A stretch of DNA of 20,047 nucleotides from Salinisphaeraceae bacterium UBA4764 (GTDB lineage: Bacteria > Pseudomonadota > Gammaproteobacteria > Nevskiales > Salinisphaeraceae), in assembly GCA_002403445.1 (NCBI GenBank), contig DHHU01000080.1, positions 7,501-27,547 on the forward strand, written 5' to 3'. Below the pieces are notes generated by a model, which saw only the letters and a program-made list of their open reading frames with translations, did not search any database and was not told the DNA's origin. Below, piece after piece: positions 13,560 to 20,047 of this stretch. The translations under genes were made by a program, and so were the position numbers. The number at the start of each line of letters is the position of its first letter. The stretch's first letter is position 1.

Positions 13560-16052
13560 CTATTTAGCTGCGTTGACCGGTTTTTTATTGTCTGCCGCTT
13601 TTTCCAGTGACTGAGTCATACGCTCGACTCGATCGCGCCAGGATTCGGTTGTGACCTGGCTGGCTACGCGCTCAACCCAAAGCGGGAACGCCAATGGCGT
13701 CAAACGCGGGGGCTCGGTCACAATGAGGGACTGTCGGGCTATGCACGACAACGCCTTGCGAATCCGCTCGATTTCTAGCTCACGCTCCAGTACTTCGGTG
13801 TGCGCCTGCGCCAGCAGCCGATTGTCGGCGTCGTACCGCCTGAGTACGTCAAACACCAGCCCGCTCGAGGCCTGAACCTGGCGCGCACTTTTCTGGGCGC
13901 CAGGATAGCCGCTAAACACAAGCCCGGCGATACGGGCAATATCTCGAAACGTGTGTTTGGCCAACTCAGCAGCGTTTAGGCACGTCAATAAATCGTCAAC
14001 CAGGTTATGTGTCGTCAGGGCATCACGAAGTTCGGCGTGCGTAAACGTCACCCGACTGCTTGTAACCAGCTCGAAACCGTAGTCGTTGACCGAAAACCGG
14101 AAAGTGGCCGGCCGCATACGTGCCAGCCGCCACGCCATTAACGCAGATAATCCTTCATGGGCCAGTCGCCCAGCGAATGGATAGAAAAACCAATGTCGAC
14201 CTTCACGGCTTGTAACGTGCTCGACAAGCAGTTCATCAGACGCTGGCAGGCGGGACCACCGACGCTGCACCGCCAGCACGCCGCCGATGGCACGAATTTC
14301 AGGCGCCTCCGTCTGACCGTCGCGCGCTTCTTCCAGAATGCCGCAGATCGCCTCGGAGAGGGTGCCAGTTATCGCCAGTCGACCGCCGGCCCAGCGCGGG
14401 ACATGGTGCTTGCAGCGGCGGGCCGAACGCACATAGGCCGTCAGATCCCGCACCCGGACTAGCTCCAGCATCCGACCCGAGAACAAAAACACGTCACCGG
14501 GCGAGAGTTGGGCGATGAAACGCTCCTCCACCGAGCCCAGACGACCACCCTTGAGCCACTGAACACTCATCGCGGCATCGGATGTGATCGTGCCCATCGT
14601 CATGCGATGGCGTCGCGCGATCTGGCGATCGGTGACCGCCAGACAACCATCAACCCAAGCAACACGCTGAAATTCGGGATATGCCGAAAGCGCGGCTCCA
14701 CCGCGCGTAATGAAGTCTAGCGTCCACTGCCATTCGGCCTCGCCCAAATCTCGATAGGCGTGAGTGTCCCGTATTTCGGCGGCCAGGGTCTCGGGCTTGA
14801 TCCCGCCATCGCGGGTGGCACCGAGCGCGCGCGTCACCAAATGCTGGGCAAGTACATCGAGCGCACCAGTCAAGGGCCGGCGCGCTTCCAGCCGGCCGGC
14901 TTCGACCTGACGGCGGGCGGCAGCAATCTCGACAAGCTCGAACGCATGCGTCGGTACGCACCAGATCCGGCTGGCCACGCCGGGTCGGTGGCCAGATCGT
15001 CCGGCACGCTGCAACAGTCGCCCGACTCCTTTGGGACTGCCGATCTGGATGACTTGATCAACTGGGGAAAAATCCACGCCCAGATCCAGACTAGACGTCG
15101 CTACAACACAAGCCAGACGACCATCTGAAATCATGGCCTCGACACGGTCACGCAGGCCACGATCCATCGATCCGTGGTGCAGCGCGACCGACTCCAGCCA
15201 GTCGGGTCGAGCGCGCAGAATCGCCTGATGCCAGAGCTCGGCCTGCGAGCGGGTGTTGGTAAACACCAGCGTACTGGTCGCCGATGCGATCGCCTCGATT
15301 ACAGGCTTCACCATACGCGTCCCCATATGCCCAGCCCAAGGAAAGCGCTCGATCGTCGCCGGGATCATCGCCCGGATGTGGGTCTCGGCCGGTTGCATTC
15401 CTTCGATGCGGGTCACCGGGCGGCCACCGGTCAAAACATCGGCGGCCTCGTCAAGATTGGCCAGAGTTGCCGACAGCCCCCATGTCTTGAGCGCGGGTCG
15501 GAGTGCGCGCAATCGAGCCAGGGCCAGTTCGAGCTGCACCCCGCGCTTGGTGGCCAACAACTCGTGCCATTCGTCGACCACGACAGCCTCAAGTGCGGCA
15601 AACAATTTCGGATGTTCGGCGTAAGACAGCAGCAGACTCAAACTTTCCGGCGTGGTTACCAGCGCGCTTGGGAGGTTTTTGCGCTGCCGGGTCTTGATGT
15701 GACTCGGGGTGTCGCCGGTACGCCGCTCAACTGTCCAGTTCAAACCGAGTTCTTGGACGCTGGTCTCGAGGTGACGCGCGGTATCGGCCGCCAATGCCCG
15801 CAGCGGCGTGATCCACAACACTTTCAACGGCGGCGTGGCAGCAAGATCATGGGTGCGCTCAAGCCAGTCGTTCAATGCAGCAAACCAGACGGCGAGTGTC
15901 TTGCCGGTGCCGGTTGGCGCGTGGATAAGCCCCGACTCTCCTCGCGCGTAAGCTGCCCAGGCCTCGCGCTGGAAATCGAAACTCTGCCAGTCGCGACGAG
16001 CAAACCAATCCTCGATCAACCCCCCGGTTTGTGTCTCGTCGATGTCAGCCAC
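13560..16052 (-). CDS. Ligase-associated DEXH-box DNA helicase (Lhr-type)
   Basis: Superfamily 2 ATP-dependent helicase of the Lhr-core group, presumed to act with the neighbouring DNA ligase in repair. From GTG 16052 the product has 830 residues, close to the family size. Visible motifs are the Q-like FDFQREAW (26-32), Walker A APTGTGKT (45-52), ITPLRAL (81-87), TTPESL, DEWHEL (160-165, DEXH box), GLSATLAN (motif III), VFTNTRSQAE (IV), TSSLDLGVDF (V) and QRAGRSGHRPG (VI). A winged-helix and Lhr-specific C-terminal region follows, ending in a Lys-rich tail. The frame stays open to 16133, but that would overlap the preceding small gene by 75 bases; GTG 16052 starts 5 bases after that gene's stop, suggesting translational coupling. 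No clear ribosome site is visible. Confidence 0.93.
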   Translation of the reverse strand: MADIDETQTGGLIEDWFARRDWQSFDFQREAWAAYARGESGLIHAPTGTGKTLAVWFAALNDWLERTHDLAATPPLKVLWITPLRALAADTARHLETSVQELGLNWTVERRTGDTPSHIKTRQRKNLPSALVTTPESLSLLLSYAEHPKLFAALEAVVVDEWHELLATKRGVQLELALARLRALRPALKTWGLSATLANLDEAADVLTGGRPVTRIEGMQPAETHIRAMIPATIERFPWAGHMGTRMVKPVIEAIASATSTLVFTNTRSQAELWHQAILRARPDWLESVALHHGSMDRGLRDRVEAMISDGRLACVVATSSLDLGVDFSPVDQVIQIGSPKGVGRLLQRAGRSGHRPGVASRIWCVPTHAFELVEIAAARRQVEAGRLEARRPLTGALDVLAQHLVTRALGATRDGGIKPETLAAEIRDTHAYRDLGEAEWQWTLDFITRGGAALSAYPEFQRVAWVDGCLAVTDRQIARRHRMTMGTITSDAAMSVQWLKGGRLGSVEERFIAQLSPGDVFLFSGRMLELVRVRDLTAYVRSARRCKHHVPRWAGGRLAITGTLSEAICGILEEARDGQTEAPEIRAIGGVLAVQRRWSRLPASDELLVEHVTSREGRHWFFYPFAGRLAHEGLSALMAWRLARMRPATFRFSVNDYGFELVTSSRVTFTHAELRDALTTHNLVDDLLTCLNAAELAKHTFRDIARIAGLVFSGYPGAQKSARQVQASSGLVFDVLRRYDADNRLLAQAHTEVLERELEIERIRKALSCIARQSLIVTEPPRLTPLAFPLWVERVASQVTTESWRDRVERMTQSLEKAADNKKPVNAAK

Positions 16053-16057
16053 GAAGC

Positions 16058-16339
16058 TTAGAAAAAGGGGCCATAACGTTCTGTCCAGTCGCGCGCTTTG
16101 GCCGCACTGCCATGAAAGCGTGATTCCAGCCACATCTGTTGACGACGGATGAGCGCCGAATAGGGCGCGAGCGACATCGGTGCAATGATGACAATCAGAA
16201 TACGCTTGAGAAGCGGTAACCCCAGTCCCCTAACGTCGAGCAGGTGGGACAAGACGCGAACGCTGATACGAAACCTGTAGCCCATGCTATGGGAATAGCA
16301 CGAGTCGATACACGGTGGTTGATTTGGGCGTCTTTTCAT
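16058..16339 (-). CDS. Unknown small basic protein inside the ligase-helicase operon
   Basis: A 93-residue frame that fills exactly the space between the ligase and helicase genes. Its ATG lies 6 bases after the ligase stop, and its stop is 5 bases before the proposed helicase start; this packing is the main reason to believe it is translated. The product is basic and has one hydrophobic stretch at about residues 41-62 (GLPLLKRILIVIIAPMSLAP) that could be membrane-associated. The C-terminal part is amphipathic (MWLESRFHGSAAKARDW, then TERYGPFF at the end). Two cysteines occur near the N-terminus (C10, C14). An internal ATG at residue 19 is an alternative start. No ribosome site is clear, although coupling to ligase translation is possible. 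I recognise no family. It could also be spurious or a diverged remnant. Confidence 0.5.
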   Translation of the reverse strand: MKRRPNQPPCIDSCYSHSMGYRFRISVRVLSHLLDVRGLGLPLLKRILIVIIAPMSLAPYSALIRRQQMWLESRFHGSAAKARDWTERYGPFF

Positions 16340-16345
16340 CAACCA

Positions 16346-17965
16346 TCAAGTTCCCCTAGCCGATAAAAGTGCCTTGATCTCGTCGAGTGTGTCGGCTTCA
16401 GCGATCGGTTTGTCATTGCGCCAACGGGCGATTCGCGGGAAACGAACGGCGATGCCGGATTTATGGCGATTCGACACCTGAATACCCTCAAAATGAAGCT
16501 CGAATACTTGGGTCGCCTTCACAGACCGAACCGGGCCGAAGCGCTCCAGAGTGTTCTGACGTATCCAGCGATCGAGTTTGCCCAACTCGGCGTCGGTCAA
16601 GCCAGAATAGGCTTTGGCAAACGGCACGAGCGAATCGTCCGACCAAACGGCGAAGGTGTAATCGGTCAACAGATTCGAACGACGGCCGTGACCGGGCTGG
16701 GCATAAATCAGAACAGCGTCGACGGCATAAGGATCGATCTTCCATTTCCACCAGTCACCGCGGACGCGACCGACCCGATAGGGTGAATCAGCTCGCTTCA
16801 GGACAAAACCTTCGGTACCCAATGCGCCCGCGTATTCACGGCGTTCAGCGAGTTCATCCCATCCCCGGGCATCAACGAAACTCGAGACAGCGATCGTAGC
16901 CTCGGTGGGCACCACAATCTCGTTCAAACGAGCACGCCTTGCCAGAAGCGGCGCACCGCGACAATCCCCACCTTCGGCCTCCAGCACGTCGTAGGCCAAA
17001 AAACGGACCGGATGATCGGCCAACATGCGTTTCGATGGTTTTTGTCGATTGATACGTCGCTGCAGTCGAGCAAACGGCAGCGGCCGATCATCGTCAGGCA
17101 GCCAAGCCAACAGTTCACCGTCAAGCACAACCCCTTCAGGTAGAGCCGCCGCGGCCGCTTCGACCTCCGGGAAACGGCCGTCCATCAATTCCTCGCCGCG
17201 CGACCAGATGTGGCATTCGCCAGCGCGTCGGATCAGTTGGGCCCGAATACCGTCCCATTTCCATTCGGCACGCCAATCGTCAAAATGACCCAGATCGTGT
17301 ACCGACACGCCGCCGGCCTGCTCGACCGGTGAGGCCAGAAAAAACGGGTAGGGCTGCGCAGCGTCCTCGCCCTGATCGACGGGATCGAGCAGGGCCTCGA
17401 AAAACGCTGCGCTAGGCTGCCACTGGCCCATCAGTCGATGCGCGATCCGCGCGGGCTCGATGTCGGCTGTTTCGGCAAGGGCCCGAGTTACTAGGCGACG
17501 TGAGACACCGACACGAAAAGCGCCAGTCAACAACTTATTCAGAGTGAACCTGGCATCGTGCGGCAGCGCCCGCCACCAGGCAGCCACTTCAGCCTGCTTT
17601 GCCGCATCGTCGAGCCGGCGCAACGGCAGAATCCGGCTCTCGACCCAGTAGGCCAGCGACCTGTCGATTTCATTGCCGGACACTGCCGCCCCGTCGAGCA
17701 ACAAAGTGACTGTTTCGGCCAAGTCGCCGACTGCCGCATAGGACTCTTCTACGAGCCAGAGCGGCATATCAAGCAACTCGGCGACCCACTCCCGAAGCCG
17801 TGCATTGGGAATAAGGCGCTTGATGCGACGGCCGCAGAGAAACGAGACTGCCCATGCCGCATCGGCCGGCGGCGCATCTGCAAAATAATCGCGCATTGCC
17901 GCGACCTTTTCGTTGGTCGCGGTCGTCGCATCGAGGCGGGTATACAGCTCGGTAAAACGGCGCAT
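16346..17965 (-). CDS. ATP-dependent DNA ligase of the ligase-helicase repair set
   Basis: Seals nicks in duplex DNA through an enzyme-AMP intermediate; in bacteria an accessory to the NAD-dependent LigA. The 539-residue product has an N-terminal helical DNA-binding domain (about 1-200, including FTLNKLLTGAFRVGVSRRLV). The nucleotidyltransferase domain follows: motif I EWKWDGIRAQ with the AMP-accepting lysine K236, DGELLAW (motif III region), AYDVLEAEG, EGFVLKR (IV) and DWWKWKIDPYAVDAVLIYAQ (V). The C-terminal OB domain includes FELHFEGIQVSNRHKSGIAVRFPRIARWR. Length and layout match the ligases found beside a DEXH helicase and PdeM, not LigD: there is no polymerase or nuclease domain. ATG 17965 is used; no ribosome site is evident. 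The gene heads the operon and diverges from the betaine methyltransferase gene. Confidence 0.95.
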   Translation of the reverse strand: MRRFTELYTRLDATTATNEKVAAMRDYFADAPPADAAWAVSFLCGRRIKRLIPNARLREWVAELLDMPLWLVEESYAAVGDLAETVTLLLDGAAVSGNEIDRSLAYWVESRILPLRRLDDAAKQAEVAAWWRALPHDARFTLNKLLTGAFRVGVSRRLVTRALAETADIEPARIAHRLMGQWQPSAAFFEALLDPVDQGEDAAQPYPFFLASPVEQAGGVSVHDLGHFDDWRAEWKWDGIRAQLIRRAGECHIWSRGEELMDGRFPEVEAAAAALPEGVVLDGELLAWLPDDDRPLPFARLQRRINRQKPSKRMLADHPVRFLAYDVLEAEGGDCRGAPLLARRARLNEIVVPTEATIAVSSFVDARGWDELAERREYAGALGTEGFVLKRADSPYRVGRVRGDWWKWKIDPYAVDAVLIYAQPGHGRRSNLLTDYTFAVWSDDSLVPFAKAYSGLTDAELGKLDRWIRQNTLERFGPVRSVKATQVFELHFEGIQVSNRHKSGIAVRFPRIARWRNDKPIAEADTLDEIKALLSARGT

Positions 17966-17995
17966 TAAGCATTAATTGTGTCGCATTTTATTGTA

Positions 17996-18016
17996 CTCCG
18001 AAAATACATTTCGGAG
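17996..18016. repeat. Perfect 8-5-8 inverted repeat between the ligase and betaine genes
   Basis: Arms CTCCGAAA and TTTCGGAG flank ATACA. It abuts a TACAAT on the minus strand (17995-17990) that could be the -10 of the ligase operon, so it would cover the spacer and -35 of that promoter. The size and symmetry suit a dimeric regulator; it is not a LexA box (CTGT-N8-ACAG). Confidence 0.55.
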
Positions 18017-18067
18017 ACCGGTCGAGGCCCAAAGCCCATCACCAATCAACGCACCGACGCAGTCGAA

Positions 18068-18086
18068 AACAGTCCTACAGACTGTT
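18068..18086. repeat. Perfect 7-5-7 inverted repeat
   Basis: AACAGTC and GACTGTT flank CTACA. It lies in the non-coding region upstream of the betaine methyltransferase gene, before the candidate promoter. It may be an operator or, if transcription begins further upstream, an RNA hairpin. Confidence 0.45.
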
Positions 18087-18098
18087 GGCAATGCGATA

Positions 18099-18113
18099 CC
18101 CAGGCGACCTGGG
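18099..18113. repeat. Perfect 6-3-6 inverted repeat
   Basis: CCCAGG and CCTGGG flank CGA, 12 bases after the previous repeat. The GC-rich short-loop form would make a stable RNA hairpin if transcribed. No T-run follows, so it is not a terminator. Confidence 0.45.
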
Positions 18114-18137
18114 AACAATCAGAAGCCCCCGCCTACG

Positions 18138-18166
18138 TTGAAGTTATGCTCAGAGCAGCTTAGGAT
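18138..18166 (+). promoter_or_regulatory. Candidate sigma70 promoter for the betaine methyltransferase gene
   Basis: TTGAAG (18138-18143) and TAGGAT (18161-18166) are exactly 17 bases apart, each four of six to consensus. The predicted transcript start near 18173 leaves a leader of about 60 bases. The -10 lies within the 10-3-10 inverted repeat, as for an operator-controlled promoter. Confidence 0.4.
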
Positions 18167-18175
18167 AAGTTGCTC
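18153..18175. repeat. 10-3-10 inverted repeat over the candidate promoter or leader
   Basis: GAGCAGCTTA and TAAGTTGCTC pair along all ten positions, nine Watson-Crick and one G-T, around a GGA loop. As DNA it covers the -10 and predicted start of the promoter above, a repressor position. As RNA it would present AGGA at the hairpin tip, the type of site bound by CsrA/RsmA. Confidence 0.55.
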
Positions 18176-18188
18176 ATTTGACGGCTTT

Positions 18189-18215
18189 CCGCGTGCACTT
18201 TTACGCCGTGCGCGG
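18189..18215 (+). promoter_or_regulatory. Hairpin next to the ribosome binding site of the betaine gene
   Basis: CCGCgtGCAC (18189-18198) can pair with GTGCGCGG (18208-18215) with a two-base bulge and a nine-base loop. It ends five bases before the AGGAG, so it may influence ribosome access. Confidence 0.4.
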
Positions 18216-18220
18216 GAAAC

Positions 18221-18225
18221 AGGAG
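18221..18225 (+). promoter_or_regulatory. Ribosome binding site choosing ATG 18234
   Basis: AGGAG lies 8 bases before ATG 18234 but only 2 bases before the in-frame ATG at 18228, so 18234 is the better start. Confidence 0.8.
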
Positions 18226-18233
18226 TAATGTGC

Positions 18234-19943
18234 ATGAGTAGCGAATCGAACACCCATCAAGCCGCATTCAAGCGCCAGCAAGATTTCGGCGAAAAACCAA
18301 CCGAGGTTCGCCACACCGACCACTATCGGGACGAATACGTTAAAGAATTCGTCGAGCGCTGGGACGAACTCATTGACTGGGATGGCCGCGCCAAGAGTGA
18401 AGGCCGCTTTTTTATTGACACTCTCAAACGTTACGGCTGCAAAACCGTTTTGGACGCAGCCGCCGGTACCGGTTTCCACTCGGTACAACTGTTGAAAGCT
18501 GGTTTCGACGTGAGCACCGTCGACGGCAGCCCGCAAATGCTGATGCAGGCGTTCAACAACGCGCACGAACGCGGCCTGATTCTGTCCACCGTGCGCAGTG
18601 ATTGGCGTTGGCTCTCCCGCGATATCGCCGGGCGATACGATGCTGTGATCTGCCTCGGCAACTCGTTCACACATATTTTCGACGAGCACGATCGTCGCCG
18701 GGCATTGGCCGAATTCTATTCGATGCTCAATCCCGACGGCATTTTGATACTTGACCAGCGCAACTACGATGCGTTGCTCGACGGTATATCCGGACCGAGT
18801 CACAAGTATTACTACTGTGGCGAGAACGTCAGTGCCGAACCCGAGCACATTGACGAAGGATTGGCGCGCTTTAAGTACACCTTCCCCGGGAACGACACGT
18901 TCTATCTGAACATGTTCCCGCTGCGCCGAGATTACGTTCATAAACTGATGCACGAGGTCGGCTTCCAGCATGTTGAGACCTATGGCGATTTTCAAAGCAC
19001 CACGGGTGAGAGCGAACCGGATTTCTTCATCCACGTAGTCGAAAAAGCTTACCGCGAAACCGATGAAGCGGTAATCGGTACCGAATGGAAAGCCGAACCG
19101 CTGCCTACCGAACAATATTCACCGGCGGTCAAAACGGCTCAGGAATACTACAACAGTAGCGACGCCGAGAACTTCTACTCCAGTCTTTGGGGTGGCGAAG
19201 ATATCCACATCGGCCTGTATCAGTCCGTAGACGAACCAGTGCTCGACGCGAGCCATCGAACAGTCGAACACATGGCAGCCCAGATCGGACCGAGCCTCCG
19301 CGGTGCCGAGGTACTAGACATCGGCGGTGGCTATGGCGGTTCGGCGCGCTACATTGCTCGCGAATATCACGCCAAGGTGGTATCGCTCAACTTAAGTGAA
19401 GTGCAAAACCGTCGCGGCCGGCGCCAGAATATGGAGCAGGGGCTCGCCGATCAGGTCCGAATTGTCGACGGCGACTTCGAAAACATCCCCTACCGCGACA
19501 GCTCGTTCGACGTGGTCTGGTCACAGGACGCCATGCTGCACAGCGGCGACCGCACACGCGTTCTGGAGGAAGTCAGACGGGTTTTGAAACCCGGTGGTAT
19601 CTTCATCTTCACCGACCCAATGGCCACGGACGATTGTTCGCTAGACGATCTGAAACCAGTGCTGGCGCGTATCCAGCTCAACACGATGGGATCGCCCGGT
19701 TTCTATCGCAAGGAACTGGCCCGTCTTGGCTTTTCCGAGCGCGACTTCGACGATCACACGCACCAGCTACCACGGCACTACGGTCGCGTTCGCGAAGAGT
19801 TAGATAAATCGGCCGAGGAGCTCATCAACACCGGCAAGATTTCCCAGACTTATGTCGACAACATGCGTACTGGTCTGGGCCACTGGGTAGACGCCGGCAA
19901 CGCTGGCAATCTCACTTGGGGCATCATGATCTTTGACGGCTAA
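18234..19943 (+). CDS. Fused glycine/sarcosine and dimethylglycine N-methyltransferase (betaine synthesis)
   Basis: Makes the compatible solute glycine betaine from glycine in three S-adenosylmethionine-dependent methylations (glycine, sarcosine, dimethylglycine, betaine) in the cytoplasm. The 569-residue product has two class I methyltransferase domains. The first, about 1-272, is GSMT-like, with VLDAAAGTG at 72-80 and the SAM-ribose acidic residue D97 in VDGSP. The second, about 300-569, is SDMT-like, with EYYNSSDAENFYSSLWGGEDIH, VLDIGGGYGG at 360-369, SLNLSEVQN and LKPGGIFIFTDPM. A short linker joins them. In Ectothiorhodospira these are separate genes; a fusion of about this length is known from Actinopolyspora halophila. 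Start ATG 18234 has AGGAG at ideal spacing. The upstream region is rich in inverted repeats, and a strong terminator follows. No SAM-recycling gene is adjacent, so it is probably monocistronic. It points to a salt-adapted organism. Confidence 0.94.
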   Translation: MSSESNTHQAAFKRQQDFGEKPTEVRHTDHYRDEYVKEFVERWDELIDWDGRAKSEGRFFIDTLKRYGCKTVLDAAAGTGFHSVQLLKAGFDVSTVDGSPQMLMQAFNNAHERGLILSTVRSDWRWLSRDIAGRYDAVICLGNSFTHIFDEHDRRRALAEFYSMLNPDGILILDQRNYDALLDGISGPSHKYYYCGENVSAEPEHIDEGLARFKYTFPGNDTFYLNMFPLRRDYVHKLMHEVGFQHVETYGDFQSTTGESEPDFFIHVVEKAYRETDEAVIGTEWKAEPLPTEQYSPAVKTAQEYYNSSDAENFYSSLWGGEDIHIGLYQSVDEPVLDASHRTVEHMAAQIGPSLRGAEVLDIGGGYGGSARYIAREYHAKVVSLNLSEVQNRRGRRQNMEQGLADQVRIVDGDFENIPYRDSSFDVVWSQDAMLHSGDRTRVLEEVRRVLKPGGIFIFTDPMATDDCSLDDLKPVLARIQLNTMGSPGFYRKELARLGFSERDFDDHTHQLPRHYGRVREELDKSAEELINTGKISQTYVDNMRTGLGHWVDAGNAGNLTWGIMIFDG

Positions 19944-19993
19944 TTGATGTCGCTATCGACGGTCAAACCGTTGATAATTAGGTGCAACTGAAG

Positions 19994-20020
19994 AAGCCCC
20001 GGCCACGCCGGGGCTTTTTT
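19994..20020 (+). terminator. Rho-independent terminator of the betaine methyltransferase gene
   Basis: Perfect 10-base arms AAGCCCCGGC / GCCGGGGCTT with a CAC loop, running directly into TTTTTT, 50 bases after the stop codon. The final 27 bases of the window show nothing further. Confidence 0.95.
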
Positions 20021-20047
20021 GGGGATTCAATAGTGGTCAGCTAAGCA

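Noticed and set aside
15174..16061. 295-codon plus-strand frame inside the helicase gene
   Set aside because: Antisense to conserved helicase motifs; low-complexity composition and no domain.
18091..18164. Short upstream reading frames in the betaine gene leader (starting near 18091 and 18147)
   Set aside because: Both are tiny (16 and 5 codons), have no ribosome site, and probably precede the transcript start.
18017..18233. Glycine, SAM or SAH riboswitch upstream of the methyltransferase
   Set aside because: The substrates made it attractive, but none of the conserved cores I know for these classes is visible. Only the hairpins are reported.
17966..18233. LexA (SOS) box controlling the ligase operon
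   Set aside because: No CTGT-N8-ACAG pattern is present. The 7-5-7 repeat contains ACAG and CTGT, but in the wrong order and spacing.
18201..19115. 304-codon open frame on the minus strand inside the betaine methyltransferase gene
   Set aside because: Antisense shadow of a strongly supported coding frame; it has no recognisable family, no ribosome site, and its openness is explained by codon bias of the sense gene.

Overview
The window reads as chromosome of a moderately GC-rich gammaproteobacterium, probably halophilic. The evidence is housekeeping genes in gammaproteobacterial arrangements (tyrS/anmK/erpA/argC; rppH beside a HAD phosphatase) and a fused glycine-to-betaine methyltransferase of the kind known from extreme halophiles. 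A salt-adapted lineage such as Salinisphaerales or Ectothiorhodospira-like bacteria fits, but the genus cannot be fixed from the sequence. I saw no insertion sequences, tRNA, rRNA, CRISPR or phage genes. Several real genes use GTG or TTG starts.

Layout. 1-2432: tyrS (minus strand, GTG start, cut by the left edge) diverges from anmK. 2439-5525: iron-linked genes, namely erpA (Fe-S carrier), hemJ (haem synthesis), bfr (iron storage) and bfd (iron release), with argC between erpA and hemJ. A bidirectional terminator separates hemJ and bfr, and bfd has a strong sigma70 promoter overlapped by a Fur-like box. 5522-7694: rppH (mRNA 5' pyrophosphohydrolase) diverges from a HAD phosphatase, followed by an inositol-monophosphatase-family enzyme of histidinol-phosphatase type. 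7853-11061: five minus-strand genes (wrbA, nitroreductase, rhomboid protease, lipoprotein, ampD). 11062-11823: about 760 bases without a convincing gene. 11824-17965: a minus-strand DNA-damage block of ATP-dependent ligase, an unknown 93-residue protein, a DEXH helicase and the phosphoesterase PdeM, with djlA closely behind. 17966-20047: a divergent control region rich in inverted repeats, then the bifunctional glycine/sarcosine/dimethylglycine methyltransferase and its terminator.

The genes suggest several linked activities. AnmK and AmpD both serve peptidoglycan recycling. ErpA, HemJ, Bfr and Bfd handle iron, haem and Fe-S clusters. Ligase, helicase and PdeM form the known ligase-associated repair set, but the exonuclease usually found with them is not here. 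The methyltransferase should make the osmolyte betaine from glycine in three SAM-dependent steps from one polypeptide.

The part most worth a second look is 17966-18233, between the ligase and the betaine gene. It holds four inverted repeats with no mismatches (one stem has a single G-T pair) and one imperfect hairpin next to the ribosome binding site. The small unknown gene inside the repair operon comes next.
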